DNA of 64,000 nt from Mycolicibacterium sphagni (GTDB lineage Bacteria > Actinomycetota > Actinomycetes > Mycobacteriales > Mycobacteriaceae): assembly GCF_002250655.1 (NCBI RefSeq), contig NZ_NOZR01000002.1:186001-250000 (forward strand), read 5' to 3'. The notes beneath the pieces were generated by a model. That model was not told where the DNA came from and made no database searches. It was given only the letters and a program-made list of their open reading frames with translations. Within the stretch, counting starts at the first letter, position 1, and every line of letters starts with the position of its first letter. Positions 53,175 to 63,480 of this stretch are shown here, in pieces. The position numbers and the translations under genes are program-made.

Positions 53175-53292
53175 CGCCACCCCCGCTCGCCGTTGCGGCG
53201 TTGGCCCGCCGCCAGTTCGAACGTTAGGTGCGCAGGGTGGAAGGGGTCGCGAGTAGAGCGACACTCGAATTCCGGGCCGGGCGGCTACCCGC

Positions 53293-54303
53293 TCAGATCG
53301 CGTCGGGGTCGTCGGCGACGGCCTCGCCTGCCCGCTGGCACAAGCCGACGGCGTCCCGCGCCCACGCCGCGGTCGCGCCGGCCAGCCCGCAGGCCGGGCT
53401 GATGCCGACCCGGTTGCGAACCGAACTGCGGGAGAAGCCGATCCGGTCGGTGATCGCGACCGCCGCGGCGGCGATCTCCTCGGCCGACGGCCGTTTCGCC
53501 GGCGCGCTCGTCGGCACCAGCCCAAAGACCACGGCGCGCCCCGAGTCGAGGAACTCCCCCAGACCGTCGAAGTCCGCATCGCCCAGCGTGCTCGTATCGA
53601 CTGATACCGCGTTGATTAAGCTGCGCTGCACGATATTCCACGGAAGTTTGGCCGCACAGCTGTGCAGCAGCACCTCGGCGCCCGCGCGGGCCACGCATTC
53701 GTCGAGCAGCGTGATGGCGACCGCCTCGTCGACCGGATGCACGGTGTTGAGTGCGCTCACCCCGGTCAACCGGCCGGCCAGCGCGGCCGCCAGGAGCGGC
53801 TCGTCGTACTGCACCACCACCGTCGTCGCGAGCCTGCGCGCCAGCTCCGCGCGGTGCCGTCCCACCCCTTCGGCCAGTGAGGACGTCAGATCGCGCACGG
53901 CCCCGGCGTCGGTGAGCGCCCGATGGCCATTGGCCAGCTCCAGCTGAGCAGCCAGCGTGATCGGACCCGGCGCCTGGACCTTGACCGGCCGTCCCGAACC
54001 GGGCCCGCCGGCCTTCTCCCAGGCCTCCTCGATGGCGTCGATGTCCTCGTCGAGCAGGCTGATCGCCCGGCGAGTGACCGCACCGGGTCGTGCGGTGATG
54101 CGGTATCCGCGCGGGACGGTGTCGATGGCGATGTCGACCAGCAGCGCGCCCGCCCGGCCGATCATGTCGGCGCCCACGCCGCGCGCCGGCAACTCAACCA
54201 GATGAGGCAGCCGGTGCAATTCGCCGACCACGATGCCGGCGGCTTCCCGCGGCGCCGAACCGGGCCACGAACCGATCCCAGTGCCCGCCGCGAAATCACT
54301 CAC
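53293..54303 (-). CDS. MetE-like (cobalamin-independent methionine synthase C-terminal domain) protein
   Basis: 336 residues, a TIM barrel resembling only the catalytic C-terminal half of MetE. The zinc-binding HxC pattern is in VLLHSCAAKLPW; PVKVQAPGPITLAAQLELANG and ISPACGLAG are typical. These short relatives may methylate other thiols rather than homocysteine. GTG 54303 lies 6 bases after TACGGT. Divergent from the lipoprotein gene with 60 bases between. Confidence 0.85.
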   Translation of the reverse strand: MSDFAAGTGIGSWPGSAPREAAGIVVGELHRLPHLVELPARGVGADMIGRAGALLVDIAIDTVPRGYRITARPGAVTRRAISLLDEDIDAIEEAWEKAGGPGSGRPVKVQAPGPITLAAQLELANGHRALTDAGAVRDLTSSLAEGVGRHRAELARRLATTVVVQYDEPLLAAALAGRLTGVSALNTVHPVDEAVAITLLDECVARAGAEVLLHSCAAKLPWNIVQRSLINAVSVDTSTLGDADFDGLGEFLDSGRAVVFGLVPTSAPAKRPSAEEIAAAAVAITDRIGFSRSSVRNRVGISPACGLAGATAAWARDAVGLCQRAGEAVADDPDAI

Positions 54304-54363
54304 CGGCCAACCGTATTGGACAGCCCGCGGATATCGCGCAGCCGGGGGCCTAACGTGAGGGAT

Positions 54364-55002
54364 ATGACGGTGCGCGCGGGGCTGGCCTGCTGCGCGACGG
54401 CGGCCGTGCTGACCGGGTGCACCCAGTGGACAGACGGGTCGGCGCTGCGGGCCGCAAGCGAGCCGCCCTACCACCCGCCGGGCATCGTCGACGTCGATCA
54501 GGTACTGCTGACCCAGGCCCAGATGCAGGCCATCACCGGCGGCGGCCCGGACCTGACCATCATCCCGACCATGGACGGCAAGTCGCCGGTGGACATCGAG
54601 TCACTCGCCGAGTCCGTGCCCCGGGACTGCCGCTTCGTCTTCGCCGAGACCGACACTTTCGGCACCGAATTCCAGGACTTCCACAAGATCAGCTTTCAGC
54701 ACCCGCCCCGCCACGCCCTGATCTCCGAGGCGGCGGCGGCCTACCTTGACGACGCCTCTGCACGGGAGGCGTTCAACACGCTGTCGGCTGCGGTGCACCG
54801 CTGCGCCGACGGACCCGAGGGGCCATACCTGGTGGGCGAGGTCGACACCGACACCGACTCATTGCGCACCCGGCCCGGCCGGTGCGGCCGTGATTACCGG
54901 CTGAAGGCCTCGGTCCTGGCGGAGGTGACCTTCTGCGGGTTCCCTGACTCGGTGCCCGAGATCGTCATGACCAACATGCTCAACAAGATTCCGGGCGGTT
55001 GA
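54364..55002 (+). CDS. Lipoprotein with PknH-like extracellular sensor domain
   Basis: 212 residues. Signal peptide and lipobox LTGC (C19); the mature domain has [26 protein letters not shown], paired cysteines ([22 protein letters not shown]) and the ending [14 protein letters not shown] of the PknH extracellular-domain family (LpqA-like). Anchored outside the membrane; ligand unknown. TAACGT lies 7 bases before the ATG, with GAGGG also present. Overlaps the convergent mnmA end by 23 bases. Confidence 0.87.
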   Translation: MTVRAGLACCATAAVLTGCTQWTDGSALRAASEPPYHPPGIVDVDQVLLTQAQMQAITGGGPDLTIIPTMDGKSPVDIESLAESVPRDCRFVFAETDTFGTEFQDFHKISFQHPPRHALISEAAAAYLDDASAREAFNTLSAAVHRCADGPEGPYLVGEVDTDTDSLRTRPGRCGRDYRLKASVLAEVTFCGFPDSVPEIVMTNMLNKIPGG

Positions 55003-56065
55003 GGATCGTCGCGCTGCCGATGACCTCGTCGCCGGCCGGGTCCGGCCGGTAGAGCACCAGCGTCTGGCCCGGCGCCACACCGCGCAGCGGGGTGCGCAGC
55101 GCCACCTTCAGCTCGTCGCCGACAAGTTCGGCGACACCGGAGACCACCTCGCCGTGCGCACGCACCTGGATCTCGCATTCCACCGGACCGGCCGGGGCGA
55201 CACCGGAGGTGAACACCGGGCTCGCGCCGGTCAGCGACCGGACGTTGAGGTTCTCGACCGTGCCTACCCGCACCGTCTGGGTGTCGGCATCGATGGCGGT
55301 GACGTAGCGCGGCTGGCCGTTCGGCCCTGGCCCGGGGATGCCGAGCCCCTTGCGCTGGCCGATGGTGAATCCGTGCACCCCGTCGTGCTCGGCGAGGACG
55401 GCGCCGGTGGCGTCGTCGACGACGGCTCCACGGCGCACGCCGATCCGGGCGCCGAGGAAGGCCTGGGTGTCGCCGGACGGGATGAAACAGATGTCATGGC
55501 TGTCGGGCTTGTCGGCCACCGACAGCCCCCGGCGGGCAGCTTCCTCACGGATCGCCGGCTTGGGGGTGTCGCCGACCGGGAACGCCGCATGGCGCAACTG
55601 CCCGGCGGTCAGCACGCCCAGCACATAGGACTGGTCCTTGTCCTTGTCGACCGCGCGGCGCAGCCGGCCCTCGGACAGCCGCGCGTAGTGGCCGGTGGCC
55701 ACCGCATCGAAGCCCAGCGCCAGCGCCTTGACCGCGAGCGCGGAGAACTTGATCTTCTCGTTGCAGCGCACACACGGGTTGGGGGTCTCGCCGCGCTCAT
55801 AGGACGACACGAAATCGTCGATAACGTCTTCGGCGAACTTGTCGGCGAAATCCCAGACGTAGAACGGAATTCCGAGGACATCGGCAACGCGGCGGGCGTC
55901 GCCGGCATCCTCCTTGGAGCAGCAGCCGCGTGAGCCGGTGCGCAGGGTTCCCGGAGAGCGCGACAACGCCAGGTGCACGCCGACGACCTCGTGGCCGGCA
56001 TCGACCATCCGGGCGGCGGCCACCGACGAGTCGACGCCACCGCTCATCGCGGCCAGTACCCTCAT
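54980..56065 (-). CDS. mnmA: tRNA-specific 2-thiouridylase
   Basis: 361 residues. Inserts sulfur at the wobble U34 of Lys/Glu/Gln tRNAs using persulfide sulfur. PP-loop [18 protein letters not shown] (8-25), catalytic cysteines in [12 protein letters not shown] and [17 protein letters not shown]-terminal barrel. Start overlaps iscS stop (ATGA), so the sulfur donor and acceptor are co-translated. Confidence 0.96.
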   Translation of the reverse strand: MRVLAAMSGGVDSSVAAARMVDAGHEVVGVHLALSRSPGTLRTGSRGCCSKEDAGDARRVADVLGIPFYVWDFADKFAEDVIDDFVSSYERGETPNPCVRCNEKIKFSALAVKALALGFDAVATGHYARLSEGRLRRAVDKDKDQSYVLGVLTAGQLRHAAFPVGDTPKPAIREEAARRGLSVADKPDSHDICFIPSGDTQAFLGARIGVRRGAVVDDATGAVLAEHDGVHGFTIGQRKGLGIPGPGPNGQPRYVTAIDADTQTVRVGTVENLNVRSLTGASPVFTSGVAPAGPVECEIQVRAHGEVVSGVAELVGDELKVALRTPLRGVAPGQTLVLYRPDPAGDEVIGSATILNRPESC

Positions 56066-57270
56066 CGCAGCGCTCCCGGTGACGAACTGGCCAGTGCAGC
56101 CTGGCGGGCCCGCTCGACGACGGCGGGCAGCACCCGCAGTGCCGCGTCGACGTCGGCCTCAGTACTGGTGTGGCCCAACGAGAATCGCAGCGAACCCCGT
56201 GCGGCTTCGGCGTCGGCGCCCATCGCCAGCAGGACGTGCGACGGCTGGGCCACTCCGGCCGTACACGCCGATCCGGTCGAGCACTCGATGCCGTTGGCGT
56301 CCAAAAGCATCAGCAGGGAGTCGCCCTCGCAACCGCGGAAGGTGAAGTGGGTATTGCCCGGCAAACGCCGATCACCAAGTGCCCCATTCACATTCGTATC
56401 GGCGATGGAATCCAGCACCCCGGCGATGAGCCGCTCCCGCAGCGCTCGCAGTCGGCTACCGCTGGCTTCGAGGGATTCGACAGCGACATCGAGTGCCGCC
56501 GCCATGGCCACCGCACCGGCAACATCCGGTGTGCCGGAACGGACATCGCGTTCTTGCCCGCCGCCGTGCAGCAGCGGCGCGCAGGCCGTGGTGCGGCGCA
56601 GCAGCAGGGCGCCGACACCGGTCGGGCCGCCGAACTTGTGGGCGGCCAGGCTCATCGCCGACAGGCCGGAGCCGGCGAAGTCGACCGGTAGATGGCCGAC
56701 CACCTGGACGGCGTCACTGTGGATCGGCACGTCGAACTCGGCGGCCACGGCGGCCAGTTCGGCGATCGGCATGACGGTGCCGACTTCGTTGTTGGCCCAC
56801 ATCACCGAGACCAGCGCCACTTCCGGGCCGTGCTCGAGCAAGACGTCGCGCAGCGCCGCCGCGGTCACCGAACCGTCTGCCTCGGTAGGCAGGAACGTCA
56901 CCTCGGCGCCCTCATGCTCGGCGAGCCAGGTGACCGCGTCAAGGATCGCGTGGTGTTCGACGGCGGTGGTGACGATGCGGTTGCGGGTGGGCTCGGCGTC
57001 GCGGCGGGCCCAGTAGATGCCCTTGACGGCGAGATTGTCGCTCTCGGTGCCGCCCGCGGTGAAGATCACCTCGGAGGGGCGGGCGCCCAGTCGCGCCGCG
57101 ATGCTCTCGCGGGCCTCCTCCATCCGGCGCCGGGCGGCGCGGCCCGCGGTGTGCAGCGAGGACGCGTTGCCGGTGGTGGCCAGCGCAGCCGTCATCGCCT
57201 CGATGGCAGCAGGAAGCATCGGGGTCGTGGCAGCGTGGTCGAGATACACCGGACCGGCGGTCGGGCTCAT
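56062..57270 (-). CDS. iscS: Cysteine desulfurase
   Basis: 402 residues, PLP fold type I. PLP lysine in [20 protein letters not shown], catalytic Cys loop [35 protein letters not shown]. Supplies persulfide sulfur to MnmA and Fe-S assembly. Preceded by an acyltransferase operon after 30 bases. Confidence 0.95.
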   Translation of the reverse strand: MSPTAGPVYLDHAATTPMLPAAIEAMTAALATTGNASSLHTAGRAARRRMEEARESIAARLGARPSEVIFTAGGTESDNLAVKGIYWARRDAEPTRNRIVTTAVEHHAILDAVTWLAEHEGAEVTFLPTEADGSVTAAALRDVLLEHGPEVALVSVMWANNEVGTVMPIAELAAVAAEFDVPIHSDAVQVVGHLPVDFAGSGLSAMSLAAHKFGGPTGVGALLLRRTTACAPLLHGGGQERDVRSGTPDVAGAVAMAAALDVAVESLEASGSRLRALRERLIAGVLDSIADTNVNGALGDRRLPGNTHFTFRGCEGDSLLMLLDANGIECSTGSACTAGVAQPSHVLLAMGADAEAARGSLRFSLGHTSTEADVDAALRVLPAVVERARQAALASSSPGALR

Positions 57271-57300
57271 AGCCCGTCCAGGATACCGGCAGCAGCAGGC

Positions 57301-58143
57301 CTATCCCGCCAGTGCGTGCGCGTGAGCGTGGGCGAAGCGCGGCGCGATCTGCCCGCGCACGGCGACCTCGCAGCGCGCCGCCAGCTCGCGGCGGTCGGTG
57401 CCGGGCAGCTCCAACGAGGCCACCTCGATGTCGACGACGGTCAGCCGGGCCCGAACCGTGCGGCTCAGCGACTGCCACAGGGTGTCCTCGCCGACGAACG
57501 CCGTCACCGTCGAAGGTCGTCCGTCGCGGTGGTGGTAGGTCAGCCGCAGCGGCTGAACCGGCCGGCCGGCGTCCACGGCGGCCTGGAACATCGCCGGACG
57601 GAACTGTCCGTAGGCCAGGCCGCACCAGGTGGTGCCCTCCGGGAAGGCGACCACCGTCTGCCCATTGCGCAACCGGTCGGCGACCTGTGCGACCACCTGC
57701 GGCAGCCTGCGAAGGCTCGCGCGGTCGATGGGGATGACCTTCATGATGCGCGCGGCCAGGCCGAGTGCGGGCCAGTCGATCAAATCGGCGCGCGCGACAA
57801 AGGCACCGGGCAGCACCGCGCCGATGACGAAAATGTCGATCCAGGAGACGTGCCCGCTGACCACCAGAACACCGCGCAGGTTACGAATCGGCCCGCCCGA
57901 CACAGTGATTCGCACACCGAGACAACGCAGGAAGGTCCGGCAGTACAACCGCTGCACACGGCTTCGGCCGGGTAGCGGCACCGCCAGCAGCGGCACCACC
58001 ATCAGCAACATCAGTGCCGAGGTGATGCGCACGGTGGCGCGCAGGCTCGCGATCACCCGCCGTGACGGCGGGGCGCCGCCGGCGCGGACGCAGCTGTCGT
58101 CACACAACGCCCGGGGCAGCCAGGCGTGCTCGGGGGCGGTCAT
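57301..58143 (-). CDS. PlsC/OlsA-like 1-acyl acyltransferase
   Basis: 280 residues with an N-terminal helix (about 40-58, SALMLLMVVPLLAVPL) and acyltransferase motifs HX4D in SGHVSWIDIF and FPEGTTW. Transfers an acyl chain to a lyso-lipid. Overlaps the upstream GNAT gene (ATGA), giving an OlsB-OlsA-like pair as in ornithine-lipid synthesis; substrate inferred. Confidence 0.85.
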   Translation of the reverse strand: MTAPEHAWLPRALCDDSCVRAGGAPPSRRVIASLRATVRITSALMLLMVVPLLAVPLPGRSRVQRLYCRTFLRCLGVRITVSGGPIRNLRGVLVVSGHVSWIDIFVIGAVLPGAFVARADLIDWPALGLAARIMKVIPIDRASLRRLPQVVAQVADRLRNGQTVVAFPEGTTWCGLAYGQFRPAMFQAAVDAGRPVQPLRLTYHHRDGRPSTVTAFVGEDTLWQSLSRTVRARLTVVDIEVASLELPGTDRRELAARCEVAVRGQIAPRFAHAHAHALAG

Positions 58144-58988
58144 GCCTGGCCCCCCATGCCGCCGGCCATCTCGGTAGCCGCTGAGACCGACCGCAGCCGG
58201 GTGAGGTAGCGGGTGTCGGCCTGCCGCTTGTCCAACAGGGCCGGGAAATCGCCGACGCCGAACTCCGGATCGTGGGCCGGCTCGCCGCAGACCCGGGCGC
58301 CCAGCCGCAGGTACCCCCGCATCAGAGGCGGGATGGTCGGCCTGGTCGGCGGCGGGATGTCGTCCAGGGCTGTCCCGTCGAGAACGACCGGGCGGTACGG
58401 GTAGACGGTGTGCTCGGGAGCGGCGGCGTGGCGGCGCAACACGAAGTCGCGCACCCCGCGGATCTGGCTACCAGGGACACCCTCGCCGCGGGTGGGCACC
58501 GAGACGCACCCGGTGACGTAGTCGTAGCCGCAGCGGTCCAGATAGGCCAGGATGCCCGCCCACATGAGCAGCACCACCGCTCCGTTGCGGTGATCGGTCC
58601 GCACCACCGCGCGGCCCATCTCCACCAGTGAGGGCCGCAGCCCGTCGAGCGCTACGACGTCGAATTCCGTTGCAGTGTAGAGGGTTCCAGCGGCAATCGC
58701 GCCGGGCGGCGGAAGCATGCGGTAGCAGCCGACGATCTCGCCGGAGATGTCCTCACGCACCAGGAGGTGGTCGCAGAACTCGTCGAACCGGTCGGCATCC
58801 AGACCCGGGGAGTGGCCGTCGCCATCTGAGAGCGCGTAACCGGGTTCGGTGGTGAACACCTGATAGCGCAGCCGTTGCGCCGCTTCGATCAGGGTGGGGT
58901 CGGTGGACAGCAGGAGCGAGTAGCGGGGGCCGCGCAAGGCGGCGGTCTCGTTCTGGTCAGGAGCTATGAGTACAGAGGCAGTGCTCAT
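58140..58988 (-). CDS. GNAT acyltransferase, OlsB-like
   Basis: 282 residues. Core: RYQVFTTEPGYAL, GEIVGCYRMLPPPG, LVEMGRAVVRTDHRNGAVVLLMWAGILAYLDRCGYDYVTGCVSVP, of the OlsB/hemolysin-like N-acyltransferase type that acylates an amino group (ornithine in OlsB). Its partner downstream is the PlsC-like gene. Which amine is acylated here is not visible. Divergent gap to etfA holds a terminator. Confidence 0.85.
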   Translation of the reverse strand: MSTASVLIAPDQNETAALRGPRYSLLLSTDPTLIEAAQRLRYQVFTTEPGYALSDGDGHSPGLDADRFDEFCDHLLVREDISGEIVGCYRMLPPPGAIAAGTLYTATEFDVVALDGLRPSLVEMGRAVVRTDHRNGAVVLLMWAGILAYLDRCGYDYVTGCVSVPTRGEGVPGSQIRGVRDFVLRRHAAAPEHTVYPYRPVVLDGTALDDIPPPTRPTIPPLMRGYLRLGARVCGEPAHDPEFGVGDFPALLDKRQADTRYLTRLRSVSAATEMAGGMGGQA

Positions 58989-59070
58989 AGCTGAACGGTT
59001 GCCGAGGCGGTCGGCGGGATGTCAACGCCCGCATGACGTGTTCGTGCACTCTCGATGACCAATAAAAGCG

Positions 59071-59111
59071 AAAAGCCCCCGAGCACCGGAAACCGGTGGC
59101 GGGGGCCTTTC
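59071..59111 (-). terminator. Intrinsic terminator after etfA
   Basis: Minus strand AAAGGCCCCCGCCACCGG, loop TTT, CCGGTGCTCGGGGGCTTTT: long G/C stem with a short U-tract, 8 bases after the etfA stop. Confidence 0.9.
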
Positions 59112-59119
59112 TGACGTGA

Positions 59120-60076
59120 TTAACCCTTGCGGGCCTTGACCGCCTCGGTCAGCTGCGGCGCGACGTTGAACAGGTCGCCAACGATGCCGTAATCGGCGAT
59201 CTCGAAGATCGGCGCTTCCTCGTCCTTGTTCACCGCGATGATCGTCTTGGAGGTCTGCATACCGGCGCGGTGCTGGATCGCTCCGGAGATGCCCAGCGCG
59301 ATGTACAGCTGCGGCGAGACCGTCTTGCCGGTCTGCCCCACCTGGAACTGGCCCGGGTAGTAACCGGAGTCGACGGCGGCACGCGAGGCACCGACAGCGC
59401 CGCCCAGCGAGTCGGCCAGGTCCTCGACCACCGAGAACTTCTCAGCGCTACCGACACCACGGCCACCGGAGACCACGACACTGGCCTCGGTCAGCTCCGG
59501 ACGGTCACCGGCCACGGCGGGCTGGCGCGAGGTGATCTTGGTGGCGTTCTCGGCCTGTGCAGGCACCTCCACGCTGACCTGCTCGCCGGCGCCGGCAACA
59601 GGCTCGGCCTCGACGGCGCCGGGGCGCACGGTGATTACCGGAGTGTCACCATTGGCCTGCGCGTCGACGGTGAACGCGCCACCGAAGATGCTGTGGACAC
59701 CCACTCCACCTTCTTTGACCTCGACGACGTCGGACAGCACACCCGCACCGGTGCGCGCCGCCAGCCGGCCGGCGATCTCCTTGCCGTCGGCGTTGGCAGC
59801 CAGCAGCACGGCGGCCGGCGTGGCCGACTCCACCAGGGACGCCAGCACGTCGACGAAGGGGGTGATCAGGTAACCCTCTGCGTCGGCCGACTCGGCGACG
59901 TAGATCTTGGCCGCACCGGCGGCCTTGAGATCGTCGATCAGCGGCGCGGCGGTGCCTTCGGCACCGATCACGACGGCGGCGGGCTCGCCCAGAGTACGGG
60001 CGGCGGTGATGAGCTCGGCGGTGACTTTTTTCACCGCACCTTCGGAGTGCTCAACGAGCACAAGTACTTCAGCCAT
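59120..60076 (-). CDS. etfA: Electron transfer flavoprotein alpha subunit
   Basis: 318 residues. Carries FAD and passes electrons from acyl-CoA dehydrogenases. The C-terminal FAD domain shows [27 protein letters not shown] and [27 protein letters not shown]. Downstream of etfB by 44 bases. Confidence 0.97.
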   Translation of the reverse strand: MAEVLVLVEHSEGAVKKVTAELITAARTLGEPAAVVIGAEGTAAPLIDDLKAAGAAKIYVAESADAEGYLITPFVDVLASLVESATPAAVLLAANADGKEIAGRLAARTGAGVLSDVVEVKEGGVGVHSIFGGAFTVDAQANGDTPVITVRPGAVEAEPVAGAGEQVSVEVPAQAENATKITSRQPAVAGDRPELTEASVVVSGGRGVGSAEKFSVVEDLADSLGGAVGASRAAVDSGYYPGQFQVGQTGKTVSPQLYIALGISGAIQHRAGMQTSKTIIAVNKDEEAPIFEIADYGIVGDLFNVAPQLTEAVKARKG

Positions 60077-60120
60077 AGCGGTTCGTTCGCCTCTTGTTCT
60101 GTGTTGGTCCGGGACGGGTC

Positions 60121-60915
60121 TTAGATGATTTTTTGAGCGACCAGGTACTCGGCGATCTTCTTGCCGCCTTCGCCCTCATCAGTGATCTTCTCGCCAGCGG
60201 TCTTCGGCGGCTTCGGCGTCGACGCCACCACCGTCGTACCGGCGTTGGCCAGGCCGACCTCGTCGCCCTCGACACCGATCTCGGCCAGCGTCAGGGTGGC
60301 CACTTCCTTCTTCTTCGCGGCCATGATGCCCTTGAAGGACGGGAAGCGCGGTTCGTTGATCTTCTCGGTGACGCTGATGACCGCGGGCAGCGAAGCCTCG
60401 ACGGTGAACACGCCGTCGTCGGTCTCCCGCTCACCGGTGATCTTGCCGCCCTCGACTGTCACCTTGCGCAGGTGCGTCAGCTGGGGCAGGCCGAGGTACT
60501 CGGCGATGATCGCCGGGACCGCACCGCCGGTGCCGTCAGTCGCCTCGTTCCCGGCGATGACCAGCTCGGTGCCCTCGATGGCGCCCAGCGCGCGGGCCAG
60601 GGCCCAGCCGGTCTGCACCATGTCGGAGCCGTGCAAGCCCGCGTCGAGCAGGTGCACGGCCTTGTCGGCGCCCATCGACAGCGCCTTGCGGATCGCCTCG
60701 GTGGCGCGCTCCGGGCCGGCGGTCAGCACCGTGACAGTGCCGCCGGCGTCGCCTTCCCGCTCCTTGATCAGCAGGGCTTCTTCGACGGCGCGCTCGTTGA
60801 TCTCGTCCAGCACGGCATCGGCGGCGTCGCGATCGAGCGTGAAGTCACCGTCGGACAGCTTGCGCTCGGACCACGTGTCTGGGACCTGTTTGATCAGGAC
60901 CACGATGTTCGTCAT
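60121..60915 (-). CDS. etfB: Electron transfer flavoprotein beta subunit
   Basis: 264 residues; NIVVLIKQVPDTWSERKL, AVEEALLIKE, ATDGTGGAVPAIIAEYLGLPQLTHL, and the C-terminal arm KKKEVATLTLAEIGVE. Start ATG 60915 has AGGAGG about 13 bases upstream. First gene of etfBA, reading away from the palindrome at 60998. Confidence 0.97.
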   Translation of the reverse strand: MTNIVVLIKQVPDTWSERKLSDGDFTLDRDAADAVLDEINERAVEEALLIKEREGDAGGTVTVLTAGPERATEAIRKALSMGADKAVHLLDAGLHGSDMVQTGWALARALGAIEGTELVIAGNEATDGTGGAVPAIIAEYLGLPQLTHLRKVTVEGGKITGERETDDGVFTVEASLPAVISVTEKINEPRFPSFKGIMAAKKKEVATLTLAEIGVEGDEVGLANAGTTVVASTPKPPKTAGEKITDEGEGGKKIAEYLVAQKII

Positions 60916-60997
60916 GAGTCTTCTACGTCCTCCTGGCAGGCGTCCTGCGGCCAGAGAAGGTCGCAAGACATTTTGGTCATTCCGCAACTCACATCAT

Positions 60998-61013
60998 GTT
61001 ACTAGCCAGTAAC
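60998..61013. promoter_or_regulatory. Candidate TetR-type operator at the etfBA promoter
   Basis: GTTACT-AGCC-AGTAAC: perfect 6-base arms around 4 bases, 83 bases upstream of etfB and overlapping TAACAT (61000-60995), a plausible -10. Suggests repression of etfBA by a fatty-acid regulator. Confidence 0.55.
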
Positions 61014-61120
61014 TTAGAGTGGTTCGCACGAACACCATAGCTGGTCGAAGTTTGTGTTCTAGCAGCCCATCGGTACCGTGCAGTTCGCGAACCGCCAACT
61101 TCGGGTTAGCCTGCCTTGCA

Positions 61121-61897
61121 ATGAGCGCATTCGTGACTGACGCAGGTGACGGCGGTTTACCGCTGACCGGCGAACGGACCATCCCCGGGCTGGCGGAAGA
61201 GAACTACTGGTTCCGCCGCCATGAGGTGGTCTATCGCCGCCTCCTCGACCTTTGCGCTGGTCGCGACGTGTTGGAGGCCGGGTGCGGCGAAGGATACGGC
61301 GCCGACCTGATCGCCTCGGTGGCCAATCGCGTGGTGGCTGTGGACTACGACCAGGCGACGGTGGCCCACGTGCGGGCGCGCTACCCCCGCGTCACCATGC
61401 TCGAGGGCAATCTGGCGGCGCTTCCGCTGCCCGACGCTTCAGTTGACGTTGTGGTGAACTTCCAGGTCATCGAGCACCTGTGGGATCAGCCACAGTTCGT
61501 CGCCGAATGCGCGCGGGTGCTGCGGCCCGGCGGCGTGCTGCTGATGTCGACGCCCAACCGCATCACGTTCTCCCCCGGTCTGGACACCCCGGTCAACCCA
61601 TTCCACACCCGCGAGCTCAACGCCGCCGAACTGGCCGAGCTGCTCACCGACGGCGGCTTCGCTCTGCGCTCGATGAGCGGGGTCTTTCACGGTTCCGGCT
61701 TGGTCGCGCTGGACGAACGGCATGGCGGTTCGATCATCGACGCCCAGATCGCCCGCGCGCTGGCCGATGCCGCCTGGGCCGATGACCTGCTGGCCGACGT
61801 AGCGGCCGTGCGCTGCGAGGACTTCGACGTGCTTGACGCGAGCGAGCGCGACATCGACGACAGCCTGGATCTGGTGGCAATCGCGGTGCGCCGATGA
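61121..61897 (+). CDS. SAM-dependent methyltransferase (MGLP locus)
   Basis: 258 residues. SAM motif I DVLEAGCGEGYGADLIASVA, motif VVNFQVIEHLWDQPQFVAECARVLRPGG. In mycobacteria the gene at this position (Rv3030 in M. tuberculosis, from memory) belongs to 6-O-methylglucose lipopolysaccharide synthesis. TAGCCT lies 8 bases before the ATG. Overlaps the next gene (ATGA). Confidence 0.9.
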   Translation: MSAFVTDAGDGGLPLTGERTIPGLAEENYWFRRHEVVYRRLLDLCAGRDVLEAGCGEGYGADLIASVANRVVAVDYDQATVAHVRARYPRVTMLEGNLAALPLPDASVDVVVNFQVIEHLWDQPQFVAECARVLRPGGVLLMSTPNRITFSPGLDTPVNPFHTRELNAAELAELLTDGGFALRSMSGVFHGSGLVALDERHGGSIIDAQIARALADAAWADDLLADVAAVRCEDFDVLDASERDIDDSLDLVAIAVRR

Positions 61898-63480
61898 GCG
61901 ACGCTTGCGGAGCGAATCAACGGGCGAGCGTCAACCCAATTCCCGGCCAGTTCACCCTGGTCTTGCACACCCACCTGCCATGGCTGGCCCATCACGGCCG
62001 CTGGCCGGTCGGCGAGGAATGGCTCTACCAATCGTGGTCGGCGGCCTACCTGCCGTTGATGCGGGTGCTGCGCACGCTGGCCGCCGAGGGCCGTCGCGGG
62101 GTGATCACGCTCGGTATGACGCCGGTGGTCACCGCGCAGCTCGACGACCCGTACTGTCTGGACGGCATGCATCGCTGGCTGGCCAACTGGCAGCTGCGCG
62201 CACTGGAGGCGGCCACCCTACGCACCCCGACCGGTGCCGAGCCTGGCACCGCAACTACACCCGAAGCATTGCGCGAGTTCGGGATTCGTGAATACGACGA
62301 GGCCAGCCGGGCGATCGAGGAGTTCGGCACACTCTGGCGGCACGGCGCCAGCCCGCTGCTGCGCGAACTGATCGACGCCGGCACCGTGGAACTGCTGGGC
62401 GGTCCGCTCGCCCACCCGTTCCAGCCGCTGCTCAATCCGCGGCTGCGGGAGTTCGCGCTGCGCGAGGGCCTTGCTGATGCCGGCCAGCGTTTCGCCCACA
62501 CCCCGAAGGGCATCTGGGCCCCTGAATGCGCTTACGCCCCAGGCATGGAGCACGATTACGCCGCCGCTGGAGTCGGACATTTCATGGTCGACGGGCCGTC
62601 GCTGCACGGCGACACCGCACTGGGCCGGCCGGTCGGGACGACAGACGTGGTGGCATTCGGTCGCGACCTGCAGGTCAGCTACCGGGTGTGGTCGCCCAAG
62701 TCCGGCTATCCCGGGCATGCCGCCTACCGCGACTTCCACACCTACGACCACCTGACCGGGCTCAAGCCGGCGCGCGTCACCGGCCGCAACGTCGACTCCG
62801 ACGCTAAGGCGCCCTACGACCCGCAGCGCGCCGACAAAGCGATCGACACCCACGTCGCCGACTTCGTCGGAATGGTCCGCGAGCGGCTGATCTGCGAGAG
62901 TGGCCGCATCGGCCGCCCCGCCCATGTGGTGGCCGCCTTCGACACCGAGCTGTTCGGGCACTGGTGGTACGAGGGCCCGATCTGGCTGGAGCGCTTGCTG
63001 CGCGCCCTACCCGAGGCCGGGGTGCGAGTCGGCACGCTGAGCGATGCACGGTCTGCCGGATTCATTGGCACACCCGTCGAATTGCCGCCCAGCTCTTGGG
63101 GTTCCGGTAAGGACTGGCAAGTGTGGTCCGGCGAGCAGGTGGCCGATCTGGTGCAGCTCAACACCGAAGTCGTCGACACCGCCCTGACCACCATCGACAA
63201 GGCATTGGCACACAGCGGCAGCGCCCCCAGCCGGGATTTCGTGGCCGACCAGATCCTGCGCGAGACGCTGCTCACCGTGTCCAGCGACTGGCCGTTCATG
63301 GTCAGCAAGGATTCCGCGGCCGACTACGCCCGCTACCGCGCGCATCTGCACGCCCACGCCGCCCGAGAGATCTCCGATGCGCTGGCGTCGGGTCGGCGCG
63401 ATGCCGCCGAGCGACTGGCCGCCGGATGGAACCGCGCCGACGGGTTGTTCGGCGCGCTGGATGCCAGGCGGCTGCCGTGA
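61894..63480 (+). CDS. GH57 alpha-glucan branching-type enzyme (MGLP locus)
   Basis: 528 residues. GH57 barrel with FTLVLHTHLPWLAHHGRWPVGEEW (about 23-46), catalytic nucleophile E211 in GIWAPECAYAPG and acid D350 in AAFDTELFGHWWYEGP. Transfers alpha-glucan segments. The first 20 residues (MSDACGANQRASVNP) are an extension before the conserved start. Coupled to the methyltransferase and to the GT4 gene by overlaps. Confidence 0.92.
   Translation: MSDACGANQRASVNPIPGQFTLVLHTHLPWLAHHGRWPVGEEWLYQSWSAAYLPLMRVLRTLAAEGRRGVITLGMTPVVTAQLDDPYCLDGMHRWLANWQLRALEAATLRTPTGAEPGTATTPEALREFGIREYDEASRAIEEFGTLWRHGASPLLRELIDAGTVELLGGPLAHPFQPLLNPRLREFALREGLADAGQRFAHTPKGIWAPECAYAPGMEHDYAAAGVGHFMVDGPSLHGDTALGRPVGTTDVVAFGRDLQVSYRVWSPKSGYPGHAAYRDFHTYDHLTGLKPARVTGRNVDSDAKAPYDPQRADKAIDTHVADFVGMVRERLICESGRIGRPAHVVAAFDTELFGHWWYEGPIWLERLLRALPEAGVRVGTLSDARSAGFIGTPVELPPSSWGSGKDWQVWSGEQVADLVQLNTEVVDTALTTIDKALAHSGSAPSRDFVADQILRETLLTVSSDWPFMVSKDSAADYARYRAHLHAHAAREISDALASGRRDAAERLAAGWNRADGLFGALDARRLP

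Noticed and set aside
53175..53292. Small gene between the FAD oxidoreductase and the MetE-like gene
   Set aside because: 118 bases with no ribosome site, start or coding pattern I can support.
61894..61938. GH57 N-terminal extension as another dispersed repeat
   Set aside because: It contains GAGCGAATC-like words reminiscent of the ung unit but no continuous match; too weak to call.
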